Shown: positions 1-8,236, counted from the stretch's first letter. The stretch: DNA of 10,300 bases from Ichthyophonus hoferi (GCA_002751075.1 NAOQ01000428.1:54958-65257); one strand, 5' to 3'. Notes: a model not told the origin generated them from the sequence alone. Translations and numbers: made by a program.

Positions 1-120
1 TATAGTATTGCATATGATTAGCCATTTAAATTATATAATTACCATTGATCAATGACATACCTTTTACAATCAGGTGCTAGCCAATTTGTCTATGGTGATT
101 TCTTTATTTTCACTCTCAAG

Positions 121-155
121 AAGAACGAGTGGCGTCAAATTATCTCCCCAAATAG
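121..155 (+). CDS. KLHDC4: KLHDC4 exon (first visible), residues 1-12
   Basis: Encodes KNEWRQIISPN and the first two bases of a serine codon, matching the W-containing strand that ends blade 1 (human ...DTWTKV...). The acceptor follows TTTCTTTATTTTCACTCTCAAG and the donor is AATAG/GTAAAG. Entry phase is taken as 0. The acceptor is a NAGNAG (AAG AAG), so the first lysine may be included or skipped. Confidence 0.85.
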
Positions 156-3100
156 GTAAAGTTTTAAGGATTTTGATTGGCTTACGACAATACTTATCTT
201 ACATAGATGCCCATAATTCTTGTGGCTGAAAGGTATCCGTAATTATCATATTTAATGATTTCTACTGATTGATCCATGATCATTATTTCCAATTGTCTCC
301 TCGCTAACCTGTCTTTATACCCCATCCTTTCTCCTTCCTTTACCGCTCCCTCTCTGCTTCTAGCCCTCCTCCCCGCTGTGGTCACGCCAGTGCTATCAGG
401 GGGCGTAATGGTGGTGAGATGTACATCTATGGCGGAGAGTATGCTAGTAGGAACCAAGACAGGTTTAAACATTACTCTGATCTGTGGGTGTATTACTTTG
501 CTGAAAGTGCATGGGAGAAAGTAGGTAATACCCTATATAGGGTGTATAATACTATATACAGTAGTCCATATAGATAGATAGTTACTATATATAGGTTGTC
601 TAGATATAGAGATATTATACATCGATAGAGATCATACAAATTATATAGTAGGATATATATAATTGGAGTGGTGTATGCCAGTAAAAATCAAGAGTGTTGC
701 ACTTATAATTCTGATTGGCAGGTTTGTTTCTGTAATGAAATTTAATTGGTTAGTGTATGAGAGGACGGAGGGCTAGAATATCATTATATGGAAGGATCTT
801 GTCTTGCTTTATAAATTTTACTATTTACGATTGAGTAAATTAGGTACTTTAGGCTTGAAAACCGTAAATTGATTTCTAGTATATAATTAATCACCCATTA
901 GTTACCCATTAATTATGAATTACTTTAACGACACACTGATTGGTACAAATCATTCATCAATTGTATCTCTTTTTGGTTTATTCTATGATTAGCTGCTATT
1001 CTCCCCTATTTTCCCCTTTTTAATAGCCTTTCATCATTGGTTAACTTCTCAAGAGACTAATGGGTGAAGGTGGGAGGTTACAAGCGTTATAAATAATCAT
1101 CAATTAATTTATAATTAATTAATTACGGTAATTAGCAAGGCTTATGCATGGCTCTACGTGTATGTATACTATATTGTTTGTTATTTGTTATGTTTTATTG
1201 CTCTTGTATTAGGGCTAAGTTAATTTTTTACAGGCTATTATTTTATTATATTATATTATATTATCATACCTATTGACTATATTCTTTAGTTACCTTAATT
1301 AACCCTCTACTTAATTCATTAGATTGAAGTGCCTGGTGGGCCGACAGCCCGCAGTGGCCATCGCATGACTATCATTGGTAGGTGTGATTCCATTGTTACA
1401 TAGGTATGATATCATTATGTCATAATTTATATGTAGGTATGTATGAGTGGGTGGGTGGGTGCTAATTAAATATCTCATTAATCATCTCATTAATTAATTA
1501 TCTCTACAGGATCCTATCTGGTAGTGTTTGGCGGATATTATGACAATGGCAAGGGTGCACCTAAATATTATAATGACGTATATACATTCCATTTAGAGGT
1601 AATATACTATACTATCATATGTATACAATATAATATATATATTACTAATGTGAAGCAGGTTTAGCTACAATTAATTAATTAATTAATGTACAGTTGTTAA
1701 TTAGTCTATATATGGTATACTATATTTTATATCCCGAGTATTAAGTTCCTAATGTGCTATTTGATTAACATATAACATATATAGAAATCTGTGGTAGTTA
1801 TAGTGACTGGTCAACAGGATGAGGGGCTCCAATTAGGTGTTTTTTAGAAGTATCTCTTACTGGGTTAGCAATAGAGGGAGCTCGTAGGTCTATTCCACTT
1901 TCAATTGAAGATTGAGACGATTATGATATAAGAGAAGACATTCATGTTGGTTTTATCTTTAGCTCTCTATAGTAGTTTTAGTTACCTACTAATTGAGGAG
2001 GGATTGCTGGCTTAATATTGTAGAGATATAGTACAATACAACATCATCTTAATATTATTATGCTGTGACAAGATACTCCTATGCATACTTATATTTGTAT
2101 ATGTATATATGCACGTACATATGATATAATGTAACAGTACAGTTTAGTATAGTACAGTACAGTATACTATACCATAGTGTAGGATAGTACAATATAGTCT
2201 AGTATAGGATAGTATTGGATAGTATAGGAAAGTATAGTATAGTATAGTATAAGATAGTAGTATAGCGTAGCATAGCATAGCATAGTTGAGTGTAATATAG
2301 TATAACATAGGATAATAGAGAATGATACAGTATAGTATAGTATAGTGTAACACAGCATAGTATCGAATAGTATAGTATAGAGTAGAGAGAGACCAAATAT
2401 GGTTAATAATGTAAATCTACTAATGGCCAGTTAATGTATGTCTATATTAGTTAAAACGAAATTAATATTATAGATTAGCTCTAATTATTGGAGGTTTAAA
2501 GCACTCTAATGCAATTGGCTACTAGATACAGGTAATTATAATGCAAAAAATAGCTTGGCTACTATATGGATTGATCTGATTTTAATTATTAATTAGTAGT
2601 TAACCTATATTAGGATTGAGTATTACTCAATGGATTGATATGATGCTAATTATTAGTCATGTTCATTAACCTATATTAGGATAGAGTATGGACAAAGGTT
2701 TCCTTCCCCTCCATTATGATTGGTCCTACTCCCAGATCAGCTTGTCAGGTAGGATTGGACTGGCTAGCATATTGCTCACTCTATATATAATCATATATTA
2801 ATATACTATATATAGTATACACCTACCTAATATACATCTACCTATTTTGTAGTTCCTAGTTACTACACCCCCACCTCTTATCATATCATGTCCTGCATTA
2901 TATCGTAGTATAGTATAGTACAGTGTATTATTTTATATTATACTATATTCTCATACATCGTATCAAAATAGGGTGCAGTCTAACACAATCTAATATAAAA
3001 TAATCTAATATATTATAGTACATTGTCGTGTTTCTTGATTGCAAGCTAGTAGCAGTAGCAGATATGTATTTGTATTATACTAGAGTGTATGATATTAGAA

Positions 3101-6100
3101 TGGTCTATATTATATTACATATATTTTACCTGCCTCCAGGTCACATGACTGTCTAAATATAAATTCTTTTCCTATTGGTTCCCAGTTTATGCCAGCCAGT
3201 GATGAAAAGATATTATTATTTGGCGGCTACTCACGTCATCGTGTGAAAGTAAGTGGATTCTAAGTGGTAGATTAAACAACTCCAGGGATCTAAATGATCG
3301 CCTATTACTACCCAGTGTCAGGGGATCTAATCAGCTTCTAAAGCATGATGGAATGTCATACTTATTTATTATGAATATGCAACTACCATAATCATATATA
3401 TTGAAAAAAAATTTGGGCCAATGAGAAGTTAACGGTTGCTACCAATACCCATTTTCTTTTACCCTCTGTTTGTTATCCGATGGGGATAAGGCTAGGTTCA
3501 AGCTAGATAATAGTAAGTAAGTGGATCAATTAAATAAAGCATTTAAATACGAGATACATGACATATCATCTGTATGCACGTGTATTTATTTTGATATCCT
3601 TTTTTCTTTTTATCCCTCTCTCTCTTTCTCTTTCTCTCTTTCTTTCTCCCTCAGGGTGAAATTGACAAGGGTGAGACACACAGTGACATATGGTCCCTAG
3701 AAATAGATCATGATGTAAAGCCTATAGATAGTAAGAAGGGAGAGAAGAAGGAGGAGACAAGGTGGAAGTGGACTAGGGTGAGACCCAATGGAATCATTCC
3801 CTCCTCCAGAAATGGTTCTGTTATGGTGGCTAGGCCCGGGACAAAACTGGTATGTCAGGAATGTGGGTTATAATGTATGGAATGGGGTTATAATGTATGA
3901 ACTGTACCGGTTGGATGGTTTGATTGACGGTGACATATATGTCCTTATATGACAATACCACTGAATTATAATCGGACTAGTCACATATTTTTGACTTTGG
4001 GGAGGAGCGAACCGGGTAATTAACTATATAAAAACGAAGGGGTTATCGTTGATTGGCTTTTAAGCGCATACCCTGCCCAATGAAATGATGTGAAGTATAA
4101 TATATCTATATATAACCCTAATTAGCATAGAATGATTGGATTGTATTCCCCTTAAAGGCCATTTAAAATATAATCCCTTTATCAAAACAATAGCAGAAAT
4201 AATCGAATTTTTTAAATTAATGTTTTTTATGTTTTCATTTGATATACATGAATTTATATATTTAAAATAGATATGAAAATGAGATCATTGTGTTATTATT
4301 GGTGTAGAGGTTATGAAACAGCTGATAGGATCTATGCGATATTTGATATGTGCATATAAGCAGGGGTATATATTGTTAAAATGTAAATAACTATATACTA
4401 TAGAGCATATTTAAGATAGAGTCGGTTATGTTGTGTCAATGACAATGTTACCATGGGCTGGTTGGTTTGTGTAAGTGAACGTCTAATTAACTTAGCAATT
4501 AATTCGAATAATATTTAAGGAATCAAGTTTCTTTATTTTATTCAGATATTTCTTATGAACGATTTCGTCATCTGTGAAGGTTTTCATCAGCACTCTTCTG
4601 ATCGATTAATTATCATTAGCTTATTGATTCAGGGCGATTATTCTAGTATTAATATATTACAAGAATTGTTAGATCTGGAATCGACCTGTTGTGATTTGAA
4701 TGCTAATGACGAGATTGATTTATTGTTCAAGGTCATGGTTGAGCAAATATGATTTTGATTCAAGTGTTGATATAATTGGATGAACGGCTAATCAATGATC
4801 CAATCATATATGCCAGTACTATACACATACAGATACGCATATATACATACCTATCTCTGTATATTTGCCTATCCTTATTTTCCCCCCTCCCCTCTCTTCT
4901 TCCTCTCTACTCTCAGCTTTATAGCTTTGGTGGTGTCACTGATATGGAGACGGAGGAGACGTTGCAGGTAGAGTGCAGAATATGGAACTATATCTATCTA
5001 TCTATAATTTTAGTGCATAACGTATGTCTATATCTCTATCACTTTATCTATAGGCATAATACATAATATGTAACTATATATATCTACCTATCTATCTACC
5101 CAACTATCTATTTATCTCTTTATCTACCCCCTTATCTCTATTTTTCTTTCTTTCTATCTATCTATCTATTTATCTTGTTATACTATTTGAATAGAATATT
5201 TCTATGTTTTCTGTTCATGTTTCGCGAAATGTATCATATTTCTTATGATACATTGATTTGACCTTCCTTATCCCATGTCCTCACACTATATTTAATACAT
5301 AAGCGTACATATATATATATATAAACACATACGTACATACACATCTAATATCGTATATATATAACACTATTATACATACACACATGCCTACTATCATATT
5401 ATCATACTATCATACATGCTATCATGCATACATACATTACTATATATAGGGATCTTTTATGAATGATCTATTCAGTTTTGGTCTGGACAACGATCATTGG
5501 TCGCCTGTCACAATTAAAACTGGGATGAAAACTAAAATGGATCAGGAGGAAATAGAACAGGTAACTATTATGGTGTATATATGTAGATATGGCTGTATAT
5601 GGTATATGACTATATGATTATATAACTTAAAAATTCATTGGTTTAAATTGGGTCACGAAGTGCTTGATAAAAGATCCACCTTATATGCATTCCTCTAATA
5701 AGTTATATTAGGGTAGTGTGTATAGTGTGCCCTAATTAATGTCCAATTATTTTTGTCATTTAATTGTTAATATATTAATGAATTAATTTAATTATTTGTA
5801 GGAGAAACGTGAGAAACTCAAACAGGAAATGACAGCCAAGAGAGCTGCGAAGAAAGGTATAATATTATTGGCTATTACATGTACACATGTCTATAAGAGT
5901 ATTATCTATATATGGGTATGATATGATTGGTTACTAGATGTATACATATCTATATAAGCCTTTCTATGTATCAGTTTATATATATATTGTACATATGGTT
6001 CTCTAGAGAGCCCAGCAGGGAGAGATTGTATGGTGATTGTTACTGTATAAGGCATAATATAATATAGTATACGATGTTATACATGGTAATTTTGTGCGAT

Positions 6101-7918
6101 GTATTTTTATAGGCCAATTATATTCATGTATTAAAACCTGTTCCCTGCACTTGTCATAGCTCTAAAGGCCAGCAAATCAGGAAAGGCCTCCAAACTTCCT
6201 GTTGTCCCATTGGCTGAAATGAGCCAATTGAAATTAAAGGATGAAATGAAGCCTACTGTAAAGTATGTTTTGCTTTATTATTATTGGCTACAACCCTTCT
6301 GTTCTACTATAATTGGATTGTATTTTAATTGCTTTTGACTATGTTAGCTTTTATTTTTATAAACCAATTAACACTTCCTTATTTTTTCTTGGGTAGCTAA
6401 TTGAGAGCAAGTTGCAGACCACTTAGATTGTTTAGGTAGGATAGTCTAAACTGCTATTTTTCCCACAAAAAACCTTAAATATGTAATTATAGCCTTCATT
6501 TGGATCAATCATAATAGTGGGAACCCACTCTGACTCATAATTAGACCTAATCAAATATAATGAACTAGCTAATGATTATTGATTTTTGCATAGTGCTCTC
6601 ATGGTTGATATGATAATATAATGTGATGCATAATTCTAGGCAGTACATGAGTGAGGATTTACTAATTAATTAATGATTACTGGTTAATTATATTTTTTAA
6701 TACATATTACTAATTAGTACTAATTAATGTTCTCCCAGGCGTGTGGGTGATGGGGTTTGGCCCCGTCCACGTGCTAATGTTGGATTGACTGTAAAAGGAA
6801 GAATGCTGTACATGTATGGAGGATACTATGAGATAGCAGATAAGATGGTAATAAATGTTGTATCGTGTTGTATTGTGTTATACTGTATTATGGTATAGTA
6901 TAGGATGTTGTATTGTGTGGTATTGTATTATATTTTAGTATAAGATACTGTATTATACTGTCTTATGCTATATTATAGTACAGGATGTTGCATTTTATTG
7001 TATTGTATTGTATTTTACTAAATTATAATATTGAATGTTGTATTATATTATATTTTACTATACTGTAGTATAGAATGTTTTATTATATCATATGCTGTAT
7101 TGTAGTATAGGATGCTGTTTTGTTTTTTATTTACTATCTTCTCATTCTAATTAACTAATACTAATTAATATTATTGGCTTGTTAACTAATTAGGTTGTCC
7201 AATGTGATATGTACTCTCTTGATTTGGGAAAGATGGATGCCTGGGAGCCCATACAGGTGAGTTAACAACCTTGTTTGATTAGCTAAATTGATTTAATATA
7301 TAGTCTTGTATTTCATGATACTGATACTTAACCATATGCAGTACCATGTCAATAATGTGGCACCCTATATTTAAACTTAGCTGGGGTCTAAATTGCTATA
7401 TATATTGCATTATGATGTTTTACTGGATAAAGATAATTGAATCTCTATGTAGGTGTCTGTACTTGTAATTGGCTATAGATAGCTATGCATAATCAAATTA
7501 TCTAATAAGATTTAGTAAATTTTCATAAGTATTGTGGTCATTGGATCTTATAATAGCATAGCAGTGATGTCACTGACTTTCGTGCATGATTTAACTATTG
7601 CATACATATATATATGTTGTATTCTATATCCTTTCATAGCATGTCGTGACTTATATTACTATATCTATTGCATTTTCACTCCAGATTTCCATGTGTTTCT
7701 GATTTTGCAGGATATTTATAATAACTAATCAGGTATTAATATGAACTTATATGTTTATAGCAGAAAGGGTATAGTTCTACCAGTGCTTATTGGTGCTATA
7801 TCATGCTATCACAGGGGGTATACATTAACCAGTAGTTTCACAGGATAATGAAGAAGACCAGGAATGGTTAGAGGAGGACTTATCTAGTGATGAAGAGGGA
7901 GATGATGATGACAACTAG
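121..7918 (+). CDS. KLHDC4: KLHDC4 orthologue, Kelch-repeat protein, 14 exons, 5' partial
   Basis: Spliced coding region of a Kelch-domain-containing protein 4 (family of yeast Kel3). Exons: 121-155, 364-520, 1323-1377, 1510-1598, 2680-2748, 3186-3248, 3655-3849, 4917-4967, 5450-5560, 5802-5856, 6160-6262, 6739-6847, 7194-7256, 7844-7918. They total 1230 bases, giving 409 residues plus TAG, with every junction GT/AG and in phase. Kelch double glycines are at residues 35-36, 90-91, 148-149, 226-227 and 355-356, each followed by the aromatic/tryptophan pattern of a beta-propeller blade. Motifs shared with human KLHDC4, from memory, include PPPR, FxHY.DLWV, RSGHRM, YYNDVY, PTPRS, HSD and QEWLEE. 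Residues about 262-327 are a charged lysine-rich linker, and the end is acidic (EEGDDDDN). Human KLHDC4 is about 520 residues, so the first blade and N-terminus lie upstream. The family's molecular role is poorly known; a propeller scaffold for protein binding is inferred. The gene looks intact. Confidence 0.95.
156..363 (+). other. KLHDC4 intron (208 bases)
   Basis: Starts GTAAAG and ends in a strong pyrimidine tract (about 304-360) before TAG. It interrupts a serine codon (phase 2). Open frames here on both strands are chance readings that run from the intron into the next exon out of frame. Confidence 0.85.
364..520 (+). CDS. KLHDC4: KLHDC4 exon, Kelch blade 2 (residues 12-64)
   Basis: Completes the split serine, then reads PPPRCGHASAIRG, MYIYGGEYAS and FKHYSDLWVYYF, ending AWEK. 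This is the most recognisable KLHDC4 segment: the GGE strand followed by HY.DLW is a near match to the human blade. The donor at AAA/GTAGGT keeps phase 0. A second GT four bases later would break the frame. Confidence 0.96.
521..1322 (+). other. KLHDC4 intron (802 bases)
   Basis: AT-rich and without coding signal. It holds a perfect 14-base palindrome at 530-543 just after the donor, runs of TTAATTAATT near 1100-1125, and a short TTATA repeat at about 1238-1264. The acceptor TTCATTAG has only a weak pyrimidine tract. Confidence 0.85.
1238..1264. repeat. TTATA simple repeat
   Basis: About five copies of the pentamer TTATA in the intron before the 1323 exon. It is short and probably slippage-derived, but has the same five-base period as the larger arrays in this gene. 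Confidence 0.75.
1323..1377 (+). CDS. KLHDC4: KLHDC4 exon, residues 65-83
   Basis: Encodes IEVPGGPTARSGHRMTII plus the first base of a glycine codon. This matches the human GGPSGRSGHRM stretch that opens a new blade. The phase 0 start fits the donor at 520, and the donor is ATTG/GTAGGT. Confidence 0.95.
1510..1598 (+). CDS. KLHDC4: KLHDC4 exon, Kelch blade 3 (residues 83-112)
   Basis: Completes the glycine, then reads SYLVVFGGYYDN, KYYNDVYTFHLE. The YYNDVY..F.L motif is identical in position to the human protein. Acceptor CTCTACAG, donor GAG/GTAATA, exit phase 0. The preceding intron is only 132 bases. Confidence 0.95.
1599..2679 (+). other. KLHDC4 intron (1081 bases) with repeats
   Basis: The longest intron visible. 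It holds a (TTAA)n run near 1670-1687, the degenerate TATAG pentamer array at about 2108-2392, and the first copy of a roughly 64-base tandem duplication that includes the acceptor. I see no family-related exon in it. Confidence 0.85.
2108..2392. repeat. Degenerate TATAG pentamer array
   Basis: About 285 bases of imperfect TATAG/TACAG/CATAG five-base units, with scattered point changes and a few insertions. On the - strand the repeat reads as tyrosine/leucine/isoleucine-rich open frames in all three phases, because the pentamer complement has no stop codon. Those frames are not genes. Confidence 0.9.
2567..2689. repeat. Tandem duplication spanning a 3' splice site (two copies)
   Basis: Copy 1 (about 2567-2623) and copy 2 (about 2631-2689) both start TGGATTGAT, contain TAATTATTA and end AACCTATATTAGGAT.GAGTAT. 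Copy 2 holds the real acceptor and the first ten bases of the 2680 exon. Copy 1 is a decoy acceptor at 2613. Confidence 0.85.
2680..2748 (+). CDS. KLHDC4: KLHDC4 exon, residues 113-135
   Basis: Encodes DRVWTKVSFPSIMIG then PTPRSACQ, matching human FTWSKL...GPTPRSGCQ. It is 69 bases, phase 0 at both ends, with acceptor TATATTAG and donor CAG/GTAGGA. The acceptor lies in the downstream copy of a tandem duplication. Confidence 0.95.
2749..3185 (+). other. KLHDC4 intron (437 bases)
   Basis: AT-rich; includes a further short patch of TAGTATAGTA pentamers near 2905-2925 and related TATTATA units to about 3000. No coding signal. Confidence 0.85.
3186..3248 (+). CDS. KLHDC4: KLHDC4 exon, Kelch blade 4 (residues 136-156)
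   Basis: Encodes FMPASDEKILLFGGYSRHRVK; human has VVYGGYSKQRVKK here. It is 63 bases, phase 0 at both ends, with acceptor TTCCCAG and consensus donor AAA/GTAAGT. Confidence 0.95.
3249..3654 (+). other. KLHDC4 intron (406 bases)
   Basis: AT-rich for most of its length, closing with a long CT-rich tract (about 3600-3650) that serves as the pyrimidine tract of the next exon. Nothing else recognised. Confidence 0.85.
3655..3849 (+). CDS. KLHDC4: KLHDC4 exon, residues 157-221
   Basis: The largest exon (195 bases). Encodes GEIDKGETHSDIWSLEID, a lysine/glutamate-rich loop (KKGEKKEE), WKWTRVRPNG, then SSRNGSVMVARPGTKL. It corresponds to human DVDKGTRHSDMF...WVWTRM.PSG..PTPRSG. Acceptor CCCTCAG/GG, donor CTG/GTATGT, phase 0. 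Confidence 0.96.
3850..4916 (+). other. KLHDC4 intron (1067 bases) containing an orphan open segment
   Basis: AT-rich, starting GTATGT and ending in a long C/T-rich tract (about 4875-4915) before CAG. It contains an open segment at 4546-4752 described separately. Apart from that I see nothing coding. Confidence 0.8.
4546..4731 (+). CDS. Possible cassette exon or nested coding fragment, unrecognised
   Basis: An open stretch follows a textbook acceptor (TTTCTTTATTTTATTCAG, ending 4545). From 4546 to a possible donor CAAG/GTCATG at 4731/4732 it is 186 bases, 62 codons with no stop, and would enter and leave in phase 0, the same phase as both flanking KLHDC4 exons. Without splicing the frame runs to TGA at 4750-4752, and the ATG at 4555 would give 65 residues. 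The protein has mixed, ordinary composition: GFHQHSSDRLIIISLLIQ, then a likely helical ILQELLDLES, then acidic NANDEIDLLFK. Human KLHDC4, recalled from memory, has nothing like it at this point, and inclusion would put 62 residues before the blade 5 GG strand. The donor is weak (GTC). It may be an alternative exon, a fragment of another gene, or chance. Confidence 0.3.
4917..4967 (+). CDS. KLHDC4: KLHDC4 exon, Kelch blade 5 (residues 222-238)
   Basis: Encodes LYSFGGVTDMETEETLQ; human has LFFGGVCDEEEEESL. It is a 51-base micro-sized exon, phase 0 at both ends, after a strong pyrimidine tract, with donor CAG/GTAGAG. The open frame that runs from 4776 to 5066 is this exon read through into both introns. 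Confidence 0.95.
5080..5176. repeat. Imperfect TCTA microsatellite
   Basis: Runs of TCTA interrupted by TTTA, CCTA and CTTT units, ending in an uninterrupted block near 5154-5168. Confidence 0.85.
5308..5445. repeat. TA and CATA/ATCATAC simple-repeat tract
   Basis: A short (AT)n run near 5310-5322 leads into CATACATACA-type units and ATCATACT units up to the acceptor of the 5450 exon. Confidence 0.75.
5450..5560 (+). CDS. KLHDC4: KLHDC4 exon, residues 239-275
   Basis: Encodes GSFMNDLFSFGLDNDHW followed by SPVTIKTGMKTKMDQEE, ending IEQ. Human [20 protein letters not shown] aligns with the first part, and the lysine-rich linker begins in the second. It is 111 bases, phase 0 at both ends, with donor CAG/GTAACT. 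Confidence 0.95.
5802..5856 (+). CDS. KLHDC4: KLHDC4 exon, charged linker, residues 276-294
   Basis: Encodes EKREKLKQEMTAKRAAKK plus one base of an alanine codon. The charged, probably helical linker corresponds to the KKKRRRGRK region of the human protein in position, not in sequence. Acceptor TTTGTAG, donor AAAG/GTATAA. Confidence 0.9.
5857..6159 (+). other. KLHDC4 intron (303 bases)
   Basis: AT-rich with a few TATAATATAGTATA units near 6055-6075. No coding signal recognised. Confidence 0.8.
6160..6262 (+). CDS. KLHDC4: KLHDC4 exon, linker, residues 294-328
   Basis: Completes alanine, then reads LKASKSGKASKLPVVPLAEM and SQLKLKDEMKPTV, with two bases of a lysine codon at the end. It is low in similarity, as the family's linker usually is, but keeps the frame between the two well-matched halves. 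Acceptor TTGTCATAG, donor AA/GTATGT. Confidence 0.88.
6263..6738 (+). other. KLHDC4 intron (476 bases)
   Basis: AT-rich; ends TTCTCCCAG. TAATTAATTAA runs near 6660-6725. Nothing further recognised. Confidence 0.85.
6739..6847 (+). CDS. KLHDC4: KLHDC4 exon, last Kelch blade (residues 328-364)
   Basis: Completes lysine, then reads RVGDGVWPRPRANVGLTVKG and RMLYMYGGYYEIADKM. Human [29 protein letters not shown] aligns closely. Acceptor TCTCCCAG, donor ATG/GTAATA, exit phase 0. Confidence 0.96.
6848..7193 (+). other. KLHDC4 intron (346 bases), mostly tandem repeat
   Basis: About 270 of its 346 bases are a degenerate TATTG/TATAG pentamer array with a higher-order period. Only the last 60 bases or so before the TAATTAG acceptor are unique. 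Confidence 0.85.
6850..7122. repeat. Pentamer array with ~40-base higher-order unit
   Basis: TATTG, TATTA and TATAG pentamers are punctuated by a landmark (G)GATGTTG or close variant starting at 6853, 6903, 6943, 6983, 7033, 7073 and 7110. The steps are 50, 40, 40, 50, 40 and 37 bases, nearly all multiples of five. This indicates a minisatellite of about eight pentamers per unit that has expanded and decayed. Confidence 0.8.
7194..7256 (+). CDS. KLHDC4: KLHDC4 exon, residues 365-385
   Basis: Encodes VVQCDMYSLDLGKMDAW then EPIQ, matching human [20 protein letters not shown]. It is 63 bases, phase 0 at both ends, with consensus donor CAG/GTGAGT. Confidence 0.96.
7257..7843 (+). other. KLHDC4 last intron (587 bases)
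   Basis: AT-rich with no repeat array. A 64-codon frame at 7534-7728 has the tyrosine/isoleucine-rich composition of AT-rich non-coding DNA and no family match. The acceptor is TAGTTTCACAG. Confidence 0.85.
7844..7918 (+). CDS. KLHDC4: KLHDC4 terminal exon, residues 386-409 and stop
   Basis: Encodes DNEEDQEWLEEDLSSDEE then GDDDDN and TAG. Human DPETQEWLEETDSEEDSEE aligns without gaps through EWLEE. This fixes the gene's C-terminus, which is acidic as in the family but shorter than the human tail. Confidence 0.96.
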   Translation, partial: DNEEDQEWLEEDLSSDEEGDDDDN

Positions 7919-8141
7919 TCAATGATGTCCAAGCTTTAAATGGGAGATGGGGATCAGAAATAGATTAGCCTTATTAATTTTAATGGTATCAATATATTTC
8001 CTTATTAAAAATATAGCTGTGCCCTTGTCTCCAGAGATGCTTAATGACCGTGTTTTAACAGGTCACAATTATTGGCTCAATACCATTAGAGTCAAACTAA
8101 TTTTACTCTGTACTCTGACAATATATTTTACTATCACCATT

Positions 8142-8147
8142 AATAAA
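8142..8147 (+). terminator. Poly(A) signal AATAAA, proximal
   Basis: Canonical hexamer about 225 bases after the KLHDC4 stop; possible early polyadenylation. Confidence 0.4.
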
Positions 8148-8230
8148 GTAATGAACAGCATAAACAATATGTTGCAAGTTCTACACAGAATGAGCAAGCC
8201 TATAGGTCATTGACTTAAAAAGATATGAAC

Positions 8231-8236
8231 AATAAA
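8231..8236 (+). terminator. Poly(A) signal AATAAA, distal
   Basis: Canonical hexamer (AACAATAAAAGCC) about 313 bases after the stop; the likelier end of the KLHDC4 transcript given the spacing to the convergent gene. Confidence 0.5.

Larger units (their letters stand above)
4968..5449 (+). other. KLHDC4 intron (482 bases), simple repeats
   Basis: Dominated by a TCTA tetramer tract (about 5080-5176) and by TA/CATA/ATCATAC repeats (about 5308-5445). The acceptor TATATATAG lacks a pyrimidine tract. Confidence 0.85.

Noticed and set aside
194-524. Open frames on both strands overlapping the 364-520 exon
   Set aside because: Both are out of frame with the clear KLHDC4 exon and extend into intron sequence; the exon match to the Kelch family is decisive.
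2144-2396. Three overlapping - strand open frames of 63-69 codons rich in tyrosine, leucine and isoleucine
   Set aside because: They are readings of the TATAG pentamer array; its complement contains no stop codon in any phase, so all frames stay open.
7534-7728. 64-codon + strand frame in the last KLHDC4 intron
   Set aside because: Composition (many Y, I, C, F) is typical of AT-rich non-coding DNA; no family resemblance and KLHDC4 splices cleanly around it.
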